From the NCBI RefSeq assembly GCF_016654005.1, contig NZ_JAEPWN010000009.1, forward strand, positions 1 to 64,000: a DNA stretch of 64,000 nucleotides. Reading direction: 5' to 3'. The notes beneath the pieces were generated by a model. The model saw only the letters and a program-made list of their open reading frames with translations, had not been told where the DNA came from and did no database searches. The position numbers and the translations under genes were made by a program. This stretch comes from Brevundimonas nasdae. GTDB lineage: Bacteria; Pseudomonadota; Alphaproteobacteria; Caulobacterales; Caulobacteraceae. Shown here piece after piece: positions 1-9,432 of this stretch (its first letter is position 1; each line of letters starts with the position of its first letter).

Positions 1-104
1 GTCGCCACGCGCTATGATCGATGCCCGACCGTCTTCCTCTCCGCCATAGCTCTCGCTGCAACCGTCCTCTTCTGGCTATGAGTCCTGAGCCTAGGCCCTG
101 AGTT
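1..104 (+). mobile_element. 3' end of an IS5-like insertion sequence (transposase C-terminus)
   Basis: Frame 1 is open from base 1 to a TGA at 79-81 and encodes 26 residues, beginning VATRYDRCP and ending LAATVLFWL. This resembles the extreme C-terminus of IS5-family transposases, which end in an R-Y-D-x(n)-A-x-x-L-A-x-x-x-x-W-L pattern. The remaining 23 bases before the amiC stop codon would hold the terminal inverted repeat. The rest of the element lies outside the window, so neither the family nor the exact end can be fixed. The element sits immediately beyond the 3' end of amiC. Confidence 0.6.
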
Positions 105-1328
105 TCAGGGCTGGCCCATCGCGCCGCCGCTGGACGCCATCATCAGGGGCGCCTGCGGCTGACTGAAGTAGCGGTCGATGCCGTCAGCGACGGCCTTCAT
201 CATGCGGCGGCGAACACGTTCGTCGCTCAGGGCGCGCTCGTCCTCGGCATTGGTGATGAAGCCCATCTCCAGCAGAACCGCAGGCACGTCTGGCGCCAGC
301 AGGACGGCCAGACCGGCGTCGCGATGGCTGCGACGCAGCAGCGGGCGGTCGGTGGCCTCCAGATGCGTCAGCAGAACCCGGGCGAACTGGGCCGAGCGAT
401 TCTGGGTCGCACGCTGGGTCATGTCCAGCAGGATGCGGTCCACTGACGGATCGCGGCCCGGCAGGTGCAGATCGCGGTGCCAGTTGTCGCCGCGCGTGAA
501 CTCACGCACCGCACGGCCCGCGCCCTGCTCGGACAGGGTATAGACGCTGGCGCCGCGGATCGCCGGGTCCGACCCCGCATCGGCGTGCAGAGATATGAAC
601 AGGTCGGCGTTGGCCTGACGCGCGATGGTGACGCGGCGGTTCAGGTCGACATAGCTGTCGTCAGAACGCGTCATGTGCACGCGGTACTTGCCGGTCCGCT
701 CCAACTCGGCCTTCAAAGCCAGGGCGGCGGCCAGGGTGATGGTCTTTTCGCGCACATTGGCGCCCGCGGCCCCAGGGTCGCGTCCGCCGTGGCCGGCGTC
801 GATCACGATCAGAGGCTTTTCTGCGCGGCGAGGTTCCGTCGCACGCGGCGCCGTACGCGCCGGCGTGATCGCGGCGCCGGTCGCCTTGAGGTCGATGACA
901 TAACGGAAATGAGGCACGCCATCGCCCGGCGGCAACAGGAAACGCCGCTCGATCTCGCTGCCGCGCGCCAGCTCAAGTTGGACGCGCGAGCCGCCGCCGT
1001 TGGCGTCGACACGGAATGACCGAACCAGGCCCGAACCGCCGCCATCCAGCCCCCGGCCGGTGGCGACACCCGACAGCGCCACAGTGACGCGGCCGTCTGC
1101 GCCCGCGTCGATGACACGGCCCTGCGCCGACTTTTCAAGGTCGATTACAACGCGCGTGCGGTCGCCGTCGGCGCCGAACCTTATGCCCAGCACCTCCCCG
1201 CTTGAGCCCCACGCAAGACCGCGCGTGGCGAACAGGACGACCGTGCACATGACCACGAAGGCCAGAGCGGTCATCGCCCATTCCTTCGTGCGCCAACGCG
1301 CAATGTCTGACAAAAAGCGACCGCTCAT
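105..1328 (-). CDS. amiC: N-acetylmuramoyl-L-alanine amidase with AMIN domain
   Basis: A periplasmic zinc amidase that cuts the amide bond between MurNAc and the stem peptide during cell separation. The 407-residue protein has a membrane segment or signal anchor at about 19-40, an AMIN targeting domain at about 45-150, and an Amidase_3 domain at about 172-392. The zinc ligands are visible: H180 in VIDAGHGGRD, E194 in REKTI and H248 in FISLHAD, with the catalytic glutamate E354 in LLEMGF. Length and domain order fit AmiC-type enzymes. An IS-like end abuts its stop codon, so the usual downstream neighbour (a class A penicillin-binding protein in related genomes, from memory) is displaced or separated. 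The start is not firmly fixed; M19 is an alternative. Confidence 0.93.
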   Translation of the reverse strand: MSGRFLSDIARWRTKEWAMTALAFVVMCTVVLFATRGLAWGSSGEVLGIRFGADGDRTRVVIDLEKSAQGRVIDAGADGRVTVALSGVATGRGLDGGGSGLVRSFRVDANGGGSRVQLELARGSEIERRFLLPPGDGVPHFRYVIDLKATGAAITPARTAPRATEPRRAEKPLIVIDAGHGGRDPGAAGANVREKTITLAAALALKAELERTGKYRVHMTRSDDSYVDLNRRVTIARQANADLFISLHADAGSDPAIRGASVYTLSEQGAGRAVREFTRGDNWHRDLHLPGRDPSVDRILLDMTQRATQNRSAQFARVLLTHLEATDRPLLRRSHRDAGLAVLLAPDVPAVLLEMGFITNAEDERALSDERVRRRMMKAVADGIDRYFSQPQAPLMMASSGGAMGQP

Positions 1329-1499
1329 CCCGACGACGAACCCACTACACCGTTTACTGAGCCGCCTTATCGCCCGGCTCTCGTATTCAGGGGGTTAAGG
1401 CGAACACTAAAATATTCGGCGTTCTTCGGTGCTCGGCCAAAAACCAGAAGGACATAACAACCGGATATTCATGAGCGCAGATCGCCTCATAGCCCCCGC

Positions 1500-2729
1500 C
1501 TATCCGACCGTCCAATCCGCCTCATCTCCGACAAACACCGCAAGCGCCAACGGACGAGCATCAGCGCCCATACCAACCTCACAGGGACGCAGGGGCGGGC
1601 GCGTGATCAGCCACATGAATTCACGACCCGGAGATTCACACTCGACCCACCCCTCAAGACGGTTCTCGACCCTGACCATGGGGAACAGCTTCTCTCCGAC
1701 TTGAAGAGACACCCCCTCCCAGTGCTCCTCGCTGATCGCCATCAGAACAGGAAACGATATGCGAGTACGTTTTGCTGGAAGCTCTTGAAAACCGAGAGGG
1801 ACCTTTTCCTTGGCGCTCCAGCGAAAATATCTGTCATCCGCTTCTTCCAGCCCGTGCCAACCACTCGCCCCCTTCATAAGGGGCAGATGATCCAGAACCA
1901 AAGGAACGGCGAGAACCTGAAACCTTTCTACATACCTCTTGGCTATAGAGGAAAGATGATTACGCCAAATGAAGAAACCCCAATCACATATTCTGTATTG
2001 AAAATTATTTTTTCGACAAAACACGTCTATCGTATTTGCAGAGAAAAATGAAATATGACCATTTCTCGGTCCAAAATATTTCCAACTATCTCTTATCTCT
2101 GCAATATTATCTGGTATATATTCTTGACTGAAGAACATAACACCACCTTCTGACATCGCTGATGACATCAGATTAATTGTACCCCTAGGGTCCGGACTAT
2201 GCTCAAGGACCTCGTATGCTGATACAATGTCAAATTTTCTATCCGGCATTTCACCGCCAGCATAGGGATCATAGCTAGCAATATCCCGAATGCCATAAAT
2301 ATTCATTTCCTGCTCAAGAACGCCTCGGCCGGAACCAAAATCAAGCATCGACAAATGTGGAATTAAATCACCCGCTCGATTGAATATTATACTCGAAATA
2401 AATCTTGACCGAGTTCCGTCATACTCGGGATCATAAACAGCATAATGATTGTTATAAATGTTTCGTGCGAAATCTTCATGAGACCAATCATCACAAAAGT
2501 CAGTGAATATATGCTCGCACACGACACATCTGTAATGATTAACAGCCACGCCATATTGTCCAGCAGCAATGCCACATGAGTTTTTTGAAAAATCTACGCT
2601 GAAAAAATAATCAGCAGCATCGCCACACATCTTACAGACACGAGAAATTTCAACCGGCGGCAGCCGCCCCTCAAGGGCGCCGCCCAGCAACTCTCTCACC
2701 CGGACATCGCCCGCATCATCACCAAACAT
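1500..2729 (-). CDS. class I SAM-dependent methyltransferase with zinc-ribbon-like N-terminus, AT-rich
   Basis: A 409-residue protein. ATG at 2729 is preceded by GGAGA at a good distance and is preferred to the TTG at 2741. Residues about 30-75 hold two CxxC pairs (CKMC and CVVC), resembling the zinc-binding N-domain of some sugar and natural-product C-methyltransferases. A Rossmann methyltransferase follows, with motif I as LDFGSGRG and a later YEVLEHSPDP. The last 110 residues form an extra domain I do not recognise. Bases about 1900-2640 are strikingly AT-rich against their surroundings, while both gene ends have normal composition. This suggests transfer or recombination, and an IS end lies about 1.4 kb away. 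The substrate is unknown; sugar or glycan methylation is only a possibility. Confidence 0.75.
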   Translation of the reverse strand: MFGDDAGDVRVRELLGGALEGRLPPVEISRVCKMCGDAADYFFSVDFSKNSCGIAAGQYGVAVNHYRCVVCEHIFTDFCDDWSHEDFARNIYNNHYAVYDPEYDGTRSRFISSIIFNRAGDLIPHLSMLDFGSGRGVLEQEMNIYGIRDIASYDPYAGGEMPDRKFDIVSAYEVLEHSPDPRGTINLMSSAMSEGGVMFFSQEYIPDNIAEIRDSWKYFGPRNGHISFFSANTIDVFCRKNNFQYRICDWGFFIWRNHLSSIAKRYVERFQVLAVPLVLDHLPLMKGASGWHGLEEADDRYFRWSAKEKVPLGFQELPAKRTRISFPVLMAISEEHWEGVSLQVGEKLFPMVRVENRLEGWVECESPGREFMWLITRPPLRPCEVGMGADARPLALAVFVGDEADWTVG

Positions 2730-2833
2730 GCCGATCTCCAAGCATAATCACGCTGCACATTGATACACCCCAATGCAGTGCATCAACACCCTCAGCGCGA
2801 ACCCTCTCCACATATCCAAAGGCCTCAATCGTT

Positions 2834-3197
2834 TTGCATTTCCTTTGAATGGCGCCTATTGTGTGAAAGTTGCGATCGATCGCGTCATCGTCCAGTGCGA
2901 CTTTAGACGCGCACTCCCCGCAGCGCTGACTTTCAACTCATTCCGATGATCGTCCGGCCTAGCCGTCGATCTGACGAAAGGGTTCGAGACGCTCCTTTGA
3001 ACGGAGCGCTTGAACCCCGGATGAACATAACCTCATGGGCCAACCCGCTTGCACACCTCGTCGGCAGCAAATTGCCGCACTCGCACTTCGCGAGGGGATG
3101 TTGCACGCCCTGGCCCCTTTCCCCGTTCGGCGAGCCGCCACGACCCTGCCCAGTTTCCTGGGAGGGCGGGCCTGCGCGCGCCAGAGAGAGACTTTCA
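2834..3197 (+). promoter_or_regulatory. candidate rne promoter and long 5' leader
   Basis: The 2730-3197 interval between the divergent methyltransferase and rne holds no convincing gene. A weak sigma70-like pair is present: TTGCAT at 2834-2839, a 17-base spacer, then TATTGT at 2857-2862. A transcript from there would carry a leader of roughly 330 nt. Long RNase E leaders used for autoregulation are known in E. coli; whether this one acts that way is inference. The reading frame upstream of the rne ATG is open back to 2946 but has no family-like content. Confidence 0.35.
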
Positions 3198-5945
3198 ATG
3201 TCAAAGACAATGCTGATCGATGCGGCGCATCCGGAGGAGACCCGGGTCGCCATCGTGGATGGACGGCAGATTGAGGAATTCGATTTCGAATCCCGTGCGA
3301 AGCGCCAACTTCGCGGCAACATCTATCTCGCCAAGGTCACCCGCGTAGAGCCCAGCCTTCAGGCCGCCTTCGTCGAGTACGGCGGCAATCGCCACGGTTT
3401 CCTGGCCTTCAACGAAATCCACCCCGACTATTACCAGATCCCTGTCGCCGACCGCGAAGCCATCATGGCCGAAGCGCACGACGATGAGGACGACGACGAT
3501 CTGGACCGCGATTCCACGGGCGACGATGTCGATCCTGAATCCGCCCTGGCGGATGAGGAGCGTCTGAAGCGCCGCCTGATGCGTCGCTACAAGATCCAGG
3601 ACGTCATCAAGCGTCGCCAGATCCTGCTGGTGCAGGTCGTCAAGGACGAGCGCGGCGCCAAGGGCGCGGCCCTGACCACCTGGCTGTCGCTGGCGGGCCG
3701 CTACTGCGTCCTGATGCCGAACACCGGCAAGGGCGGCGGCATTTCGCGCAAGATCACCAACACCTCCGACCGCCGTCGCCTGAAGAGCGCCGTCGCCGCC
3801 CTGGAAGTGCCGCAGGGCATGGGCCTGATCATCCGCACGGCGGGCGCCAAGCGCACCAAGGCCGAGATCAAGCGCGACTATCAATATCTGCTGCGGCTGT
3901 GGGAGACGATCCGCGAGACGACGCTCGCCTCCAACGCCCCGTCGATGATCTACGAGGAGGAAAACCTCGTCCGCCGCGCCGTGCGCGACATGTTCGACAA
4001 AGACTTCGACGGCATTCAGGTCGAGGGCGTCGAGGGCTTCAAGGAGGCGCGCGACTTCATGCGCGTGCTTATGCCCGCCCAGGCCAAGAAGGTTCACCTG
4101 TATCGCGGCTCGCGGCCCCTCTTCGCCGCCAACGGCATTGAAGAGCTGCTGACACAGATTCACCAGCCGGTCGTACCATTGAAGTCGGGCGGCTATCTGG
4201 TCATCAACCAGACCGAGGCCCTGGTGGCCATCGACGTCAACTCGGGCCGCGCGACCAAGGAACGCAACGTCGAGCAGACGGCGTTCAAGACCAATATGGA
4301 AGCCGCCGTCGAGGCCGCGCGCCAGCTGCGTCTGCGCGACCTTGCGGGTCTGGTCGTCATCGACTTCATCGACATGGATGAGGGCAAGAACAACCGCACC
4401 GTTGAGCGCGTGCTAAAGGAGGCCCTGGCCGCCGACCGCGCCCGCATCCAGATGGGCCGCATCTCGCCCTTCGGCCTGATGGAGATCAGCCGCCAGCGCC
4501 GCCGCCTGGGCGTGATCGAGGGCGCGACCGAGGCCTGCCCGCACTGCCAGGGTTCGGGCCGAATCCGTTCGGCGGAATCCGCCGCCCTGATGACCCTGCG
4601 CGCCGTCGACATCGAGGCCGGCAAGAATGGCGCAGGCGTCGTGGTGCTTAAGGTCTGCACCGCCGTCGGCCTCTATATCCTGAACCACAAGCGCGCCTAT
4701 CTGCAGGACCTGCTGGAGCGTCGCGGCCTTAACGTCATCGTCCAGATCGACGACAGCCTGGGTCAGGGCGAGCACAACATCGAACGGACCGAGACGAACG
4801 AGGACTTCGTCGCGCCCGAGATCGAACTGCCCAACCTGAACGACGACTTCGACGCCTCGCTCTACGAAGACGAGGATGAGGACGACGACGACGACGAAGT
4901 CATCAGCGACGATGACGATGAGGATGAAGACTCGCTGGAGCGCGAGGACAGCGACGACGACGAACCCCGCGAACGCGCCGAGCGCGCTGAATCCCGTGGT
5001 CGTGGTCGTGGCCGCAATCGCCGCCGCCGTGGCGGTCGTCGCGATGAAGAAGCCACCGACGCACCGGAAGCCCTGACCGTCGAAGACGCCTCTGACGACG
5101 AGGAAGACGAGAACGGCCGCCGCCGTCGTCGTGGCCGTCGAGGCGGTCGCCGCGTCCGTGAGGACGGCGAGCGCGACGTCTACACCTGGGTGCGCGGCCG
5201 CACGCCGTCGCTGGACGATCCCTATGTCTGGTTCGACCCGCTGAACCCGGGCCGCCCCGAGCCGCGCCAGGAACGTGCTGAACGTCCTGTCGCTGCCGAA
5301 GCGGAAGTCGAAGGACTGGATGCTGTCGCCTCGGAAGGTTCGAGCGAAGAAGGCGGTCGTTCGCGTCGTCGTCGTCGTCGCGGGCGTGGCCGCGGCGGAG
5401 ACACAGCGCACGAGCAGAAGGTCGAGAACCGCGCCACCAACGAAGGCATGGCCCCGGACGGGTCGCCCGACACGCCGATGGCCGTCATGATCGCGCCGAC
5501 CGAAGACACGGTTGAGGTCGATACGCCCGCCATCGCGCCTGAGCCGCAACGCCGCCGCGTGCGCCGCAAGTCGGCCAGCGCCGAAGCCGCGGCCCAGGTC
5601 GCCGCCGAGGTCGAAGCCAAGGCCGAGCCGGAAACGGCTGCAGAGCCCCACGTCGAACCGCATCCCGACACCGCGATCGAGACGAACGAGGCGCCGGTCG
5701 AAGGCACGCCGGTCCAGCTGGACGTCACGCCCCAGACAGCCTTCGCCGTCGAACAGGCGCTGGCGCAGGCTGTCCACGAACCCCAGCCCGCTTTCGTCGA
5801 TCTGGCGTCTGTCGAAGCCGTGGTCGTCAACGAACCCGTCGTCGCGCCTCAGCCCGAAGTCGATGTCCAGGCCATCATCGCCGAAGATCCGAACCAGATC
5901 GTCGCACCTCCCGAAAAGCCCAAGCGTGGGTGGTGGCGCCGCTGA
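3198..5945 (+). CDS. rne: ribonuclease E, degradosome scaffold
   Basis: An endoribonuclease that starts mRNA decay and processes rRNA and tRNA. The ATG at 3198 begins MSKTMLIDAAHPEE, the family N-terminus, and follows a GAGAGAG ribosome site; an upstream in-frame extension is rejected. The protein has 915 residues. An S1 domain (GNIYLAKVTRVEPSLQAAF onward) carries an acidic insertion. The DNase I-like catalytic part has the magnesium aspartates in AIDVNSGR and VVIDFIDM. A CPHCQGSG zinc-link follows. The C-terminal half is disordered, with alternating acidic and arginine-rich tracts that bind RNA and partners. The extreme end, KPKRGWWRR, matches the GWW motif through which Caulobacter RNase E docks PNPase. 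Confidence 0.96.
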   Translation: MSKTMLIDAAHPEETRVAIVDGRQIEEFDFESRAKRQLRGNIYLAKVTRVEPSLQAAFVEYGGNRHGFLAFNEIHPDYYQIPVADREAIMAEAHDDEDDDDLDRDSTGDDVDPESALADEERLKRRLMRRYKIQDVIKRRQILLVQVVKDERGAKGAALTTWLSLAGRYCVLMPNTGKGGGISRKITNTSDRRRLKSAVAALEVPQGMGLIIRTAGAKRTKAEIKRDYQYLLRLWETIRETTLASNAPSMIYEEENLVRRAVRDMFDKDFDGIQVEGVEGFKEARDFMRVLMPAQAKKVHLYRGSRPLFAANGIEELLTQIHQPVVPLKSGGYLVINQTEALVAIDVNSGRATKERNVEQTAFKTNMEAAVEAARQLRLRDLAGLVVIDFIDMDEGKNNRTVERVLKEALAADRARIQMGRISPFGLMEISRQRRRLGVIEGATEACPHCQGSGRIRSAESAALMTLRAVDIEAGKNGAGVVVLKVCTAVGLYILNHKRAYLQDLLERRGLNVIVQIDDSLGQGEHNIERTETNEDFVAPEIELPNLNDDFDASLYEDEDEDDDDDEVISDDDDEDEDSLEREDSDDDEPRERAERAESRGRGRGRNRRRRGGRRDEEATDAPEALTVEDASDDEEDENGRRRRRGRRGGRRVREDGERDVYTWVRGRTPSLDDPYVWFDPLNPGRPEPRQERAERPVAAEAEVEGLDAVASEGSSEEGGRSRRRRRRGRGRGGDTAHEQKVENRATNEGMAPDGSPDTPMAVMIAPTEDTVEVDTPAIAPEPQRRRVRRKSASAEAAAQVAAEVEAKAEPETAAEPHVEPHPDTAIETNEAPVEGTPVQLDVTPQTAFAVEQALAQAVHEPQPAFVDLASVEAVVVNEPVVAPQPEVDVQAIIAEDPNQIVAPPEKPKRGWWRR

Positions 5946-6003
5946 TCGGTCACGATTAGACTGTCAGAATGCAGACGGGGGTCGATCGTTACCGGAGTGC
6001 GCC

Positions 6004-7404
6004 ATGACGTGGCTTCCTCGATCAGCAACCCGTCTTCTGGCGGCGGCGGCAACGGGCCTGATGGTCCTTGTCGCCGCTGGCCAGGCCTCTGCCCAGAGCA
6101 TGATCCGCGACACCGAGATCGAGGGAATCATTCGCGGCTGGGCTGATCCTGTCTTCGTGGCCATGGGGCTGAACCCCTCCGACATCGAAGTCCTGCTGGT
6201 CAACGACAACGACCTGAACGCCTTTGCGACCCGCGGACGGATCATGGGCGTCAACACCGGCCTGATCCTGCGCACCAAGAACCCCAGCGAACTGCTGGGC
6301 GTGATGGCCCACGAAGCGGGCCATATCAAAAACCGCCACACCCTGCGCGACGGCGCCCAGAACGCGGGCAAGCAGCCCATGTTCATGACCATGGCCCTGG
6401 GCGCGCTGGCCATCGCCGCAGGCGCGCCGGACGCGGGCGTGGCCCTGCTGGGCTCCAGCCAGTATTTCGGAACCCTGGGCGCCCTGCACTACATGCAGAG
6501 CCAGGAGGGCGAAGCCGACCTGACCGGCGCCCGCGCGCTGGAGAGGGCCGGAGAAACCGGCGCAGGCCTTGTGTCCTTCTTCGAGAATTTCCGCTCGCAA
6601 GAAGTCTTCTCCGACGCACGCCGCTACCCCTATTTCCGCAGCCACCCCCTGTCATCGCAACGGATCGAATCCATGCGCCGCTTCGTGCAGGAGCAGCCGC
6701 ACTACAGCCACCGCGACAGCTCCGAACGCATGGCCCAGCACGCCCTGATCCTGGCCAAGATCCATGCCTTCATGGATCCGCCGAACCAGACCCTGCGGTC
6801 TTACCCGTCGACAGACACCTCCCTGCCCGGCCGTTATGCACGCGCCATCGCCTGGTATCGCGACGGCCAGACCGACCGCGCCCTGACGGCGGTGGATGAA
6901 CTGATCGCAGGCGACGAAACCAATCCCTATTTCCAGGAACTGAAGGGTCAGGTCCTGTTTGAGGAAGGCCGCCCGGTCGAGGCCGTCGTGGCCCATCGCG
7001 AGGCTGTGCGCCTGGCCCCCGACGCCCCTCTGCTGCGCGTCAACCTGGCCCACGCTCTGATCGAAACCAACGACCCCGCCAATCTGGACGAGGCCATCAG
7101 CCAACTGAAACACGCCACCGTCGCCGAGAAGGACAACACCATGGCCTGGCGCCTGCTGTCCCAGGCCTATGCGTCCAAGGGGATGGAAGGCGAAGCGCGC
7201 CTGGCCTCGGCGGAACTCTATTTCGCTGCCGGCGCCGAAAAGGAAGCCGTGCAGTTCGCCCTGCGCGCCCGCAGCATGCTGCAGCCGACCTCTATCGAAT
7301 GGCGCCGCGCCATGGACATCGTCCTGGCTTCAGGCGCCACGCCCGCCGACATTCAGGATCTGGACCGGCGCGACGCCCTGCGCCGTCCGGCCACCTTGAA
7401 CTGA
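6004..7404 (+). CDS. M48-family periplasmic metalloprotease with TPR repeats (BepA-like)
   Basis: A 466-residue exported zinc protease. The signal peptide ends at about residue 30 (GQASA). The M48 domain contains HEAGH (H103, E104, H107), and the third ligand is probably E170 in QEGEADLTG. From about residue 280 the protein is helical with TPR-like repeats. This layout matches BepA/YfgC, which controls the quality of outer-membrane beta-barrel assembly. ATG at 6004 is chosen because it begins the signal peptide; an upstream in-frame extension overlapping rne has rne antisense-frame composition and is rejected. It lies 58 bases after rne and 31 before the DsbA-type gene. The OM-assembly role is inferred from architecture. 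Confidence 0.87.
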   Translation: MTWLPRSATRLLAAAATGLMVLVAAGQASAQSMIRDTEIEGIIRGWADPVFVAMGLNPSDIEVLLVNDNDLNAFATRGRIMGVNTGLILRTKNPSELLGVMAHEAGHIKNRHTLRDGAQNAGKQPMFMTMALGALAIAAGAPDAGVALLGSSQYFGTLGALHYMQSQEGEADLTGARALERAGETGAGLVSFFENFRSQEVFSDARRYPYFRSHPLSSQRIESMRRFVQEQPHYSHRDSSERMAQHALILAKIHAFMDPPNQTLRSYPSTDTSLPGRYARAIAWYRDGQTDRALTAVDELIAGDETNPYFQELKGQVLFEEGRPVEAVVAHREAVRLAPDAPLLRVNLAHALIETNDPANLDEAISQLKHATVAEKDNTMAWRLLSQAYASKGMEGEARLASAELYFAAGAEKEAVQFALRARSMLQPTSIEWRRAMDIVLASGATPADIQDLDRRDALRRPATLN

Positions 7405-7435
7405 TCCCCCTTCCTCCGACGACTGACGAGCCTTC

Positions 7436-8215
7436 ATGACCGACGACGCCCCCGCGCCCGAAACCAAAGCCGCCCCCGCATCGAACTGGCTGACTGGCGC
7501 GCGCGCCGGCTATCTGGCCCTCGGCGTGTCGGTCGTGGCGCTGGGCCTGGCCGCCGCGCCCTATTTCACCGGCGGCGGCGAGAATGTGCGCGCCTATCTG
7601 CTGAAACACCCCGAAGTCCTTCAGGAAGCCAGCCAGGCGCTGCAGGAAAAGGGCGAACAGGCCCGCGTGGACGAAACCAACCAGGCCGCCGCCGCCAACG
7701 CCGCCCTGCTGAAGCCCGATCCGCGCGACCCCAGCTTCGGCCCGGCGGACGCCAAGGTGACGGTGATCGAATTCTTCGACTTCCGCTGCCCCGGCTGCAA
7801 GGCCGTGGCCCACGACTACCGCGCCCTGATGGCCGCCCACCCCGAGGTTCGCTTCGTCTTCAAGGACTGGCCGATCCTGGACCGGGGCGAGGACGTGACC
7901 TCGCAGTACGCCGCCCGCGCCGCCCTGGCCGCGCACCAGCAGGGCAAATATCTGGAGGTCTATGACGCCCTGATGACCGAGCGGGCGCTGAGCATCGAGG
8001 CCATCGACCGCATCCTGGCCGAGCACGGCGTCGACATGACGCGCGCCAAGGCTGCCGTCGCCTCACCCGAGACGACCCGCCACATCGCCGACATCCACAC
8101 GACGGCGGCCGCCCTGCGCCTGCAAGGCACTCCGACCTTCCTGGTCAACGGCAAGGCCAGCCCCAGCATCGACCCCGCCGAAGTCGGCAAGATGATCGAA
8201 GCGGCGAAACGCTGA
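7436..8215 (+). CDS. membrane-anchored DsbA-family thioredoxin-fold protein
   Basis: A 259-residue thiol oxidoreductase of the DsbA/Com1 group. A membrane anchor at about 24-44 is followed by a helical linker, then the thioredoxin fold from about residue 105. The active site is CPGC (C118-C121) in FDFRCPGCK, and the cis-proline loop is GTPTFLVNG near the C-terminus. It probably forms or isomerises disulfides in periplasmic proteins. The upstream neighbour is the M48 protease, so both may serve envelope protein folding. A hairpin terminator follows. Confidence 0.88.
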   Translation: MTDDAPAPETKAAPASNWLTGARAGYLALGVSVVALGLAAAPYFTGGGENVRAYLLKHPEVLQEASQALQEKGEQARVDETNQAAAANAALLKPDPRDPSFGPADAKVTVIEFFDFRCPGCKAVAHDYRALMAAHPEVRFVFKDWPILDRGEDVTSQYAARAALAAHQQGKYLEVYDALMTERALSIEAIDRILAEHGVDMTRAKAAVASPETTRHIADIHTTAAALRLQGTPTFLVNGKASPSIDPAEVGKMIEAAKR

Positions 8216-8238
8216 TTTCTTCCTTCTCTGAAACGTAA

Positions 8239-8271
8239 TTAGGCGGCGGTCATGCCTTGACCGCCCCCTAA
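8239..8271. terminator. hairpin between convergent DsbA-type gene and thiG
   Basis: An inverted repeat starting TTAGGCGGCGGTCA and closing with TGACCG then CCCCCTAA, with a five-base TGCCT loop and one mismatch in the stem. It lies between convergent genes and could end transcription from both sides. Confidence 0.55.
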
Positions 8272-8321
8272 TCCGTCTCGCTTCACGATCCGCCTTCTCC
8301 CGCAAAGGCAGGAAGAGCGCG

Positions 8322-9104
8322 TCAGATCAATCCCGTCGTGGGTGACGACGGGTCGCCATACACCCGCTTGGGCATCCGGCCCGCCAGATAGGAATCGCGG
8401 CCTGCGAGGACCGCGTGCTTCATCGCGCGGGCCATGCGGATCGGGTCTTTCGCTCCGGCGATGGCGGTGTTCATCAGAACGGCGTCGCAGCCCAACTCCA
8501 TCGCCAGCGTCGCATCCGACGCCGTGCCCAGACCAGCGTCAACCACCACGGGCACCTTGGTCTGGTCAACGATCAGCTTGATGTTCACAGGGTTGAGCAG
8601 GCCTAGGCCCGAGCCGATCGGCGCCGCCAGAGGCATGATGGCCGCAGCACCTGCGTCCTCTAGCTTGCGGCAATAGACGGGGTCATCGGTGCAATAGACC
8701 ATCACGTCGAACCCGTCCGCGACCAGCAGCTTCAGCGAGCGCAGGGTTTCTTCCATGTCGGGATACAGCAGGTTCGGGTCCGACAGCACTTCCAGCTTGA
8801 CCAGGTTCCAGTCGCCTGCCTCTCGCGCCAGACGCAGGGTCCGCACGGCGTCCTCGCCGGTGAAACAGCCTGCCGTATTGGGCAGGTAGGTGTACTGATC
8901 CGGCTTCACAAAATCGACCAGCATCGGCTGGGTCGGGTCTGACAGGTTCACGCGGCGCATGGCGACGGTCACCATCTCGGCGCCCGCAGCTTCGGCGGCG
9001 GCGGCGTTCTGGGCGTAGTCAGCGTATTTGCCGGTGCCCACGATAAGGCGCGAGGTGAAGGTGCGGCCCGCGACGGACCAGGTTTCAGTGGCTGTATCGG
9101 TCAT
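8322..9104 (-). CDS. thiG: thiazole synthase
   Basis: ThiG builds the thiazole phosphate of thiamine from deoxyxylulose 5-phosphate, dehydroglycine and the ThiS thiocarboxylate. The 260-residue length is typical. Family motifs seen are [10 protein letters not shown] near the N-terminus, [27 protein letters not shown], the catalytic lysine region WNLVKLEV, and the phosphate-binding C-terminal part with [14 protein letters not shown]. thiS lies directly upstream on the same strand, 59 bases away. No TPP riboswitch was recognised before the pair. Confidence 0.96.
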   Translation of the reverse strand: MTDTATETWSVAGRTFTSRLIVGTGKYADYAQNAAAAEAAGAEMVTVAMRRVNLSDPTQPMLVDFVKPDQYTYLPNTAGCFTGEDAVRTLRLAREAGDWNLVKLEVLSDPNLLYPDMEETLRSLKLLVADGFDVMVYCTDDPVYCRKLEDAGAAAIMPLAAPIGSGLGLLNPVNIKLIVDQTKVPVVVDAGLGTASDATLAMELGCDAVLMNTAIAGAKDPIRMARAMKHAVLAGRDSYLAGRMPKRVYGDPSSPTTGLI

Positions 9105-9163
9105 GGGTCTGACCTAGTCCCCCAGGCGCGCGAAGCAAAGCGCGGTTGCGGGATTTGATGAAA

Positions 9164-9364
9164 TCAGCCGCCGCCGACAAACTGGACCAGTTCGATCCGG
9201 TCCCCCTCGGCCACCGTCGTTGTCGCATGAAGGGACTTGGGCACGATTTCCAGATTGCGCTCGACCGCCACCTTGCGCGGGTCCAGCGACAGTTCCTCGA
9301 CCAGCGCCAGGATGGTGGCGGACTGGACCTGGCGCAGTTCGCCATTCAATTGGATCTGGTGCAC
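9164..9364 (-). CDS. thiS: sulfur carrier protein ThiS
   Basis: A ubiquitin-fold carrier of 66 residues ending in the required VQFVGGG di-glycine tail, which is adenylated and thiocarboxylated to deliver sulfur to ThiG. The start chosen is GTG at 9364, giving a protein beginning (M)HQIQLNGELRQ. It is preceded by GGGAGA at about six bases and gives the normal family length. A longer in-frame extension upstream has no ThiS homology and overlaps another small gene. It is cotranscribed with thiG. Confidence 0.9.
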   Translation of the reverse strand: MHQIQLNGELRQVQSATILALVEELSLDPRKVAVERNLEIVPKSLHATTTVAEGDRIELVQFVGGG

Positions 9365-9432
9365 GGCGTATCTCCCGACGATAGTCAACGTCAGCGGGGA
9401 CATAGGACCAAGCGACGCGTTTCGCCAGCCGG

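Noticed and set aside
4860..5420. DNA repeats in the 3' half of rne
   Set aside because: Explained by GAC/GAA-rich and CGT-rich codons for the acidic and arginine-rich disordered tail.
4413..5777. Long antisense ORF (454 residues) across rne
   Set aside because: It mirrors the acidic and arginine-rich repeats of the RNase E tail; high GC keeps the opposite frame open. No family motif.
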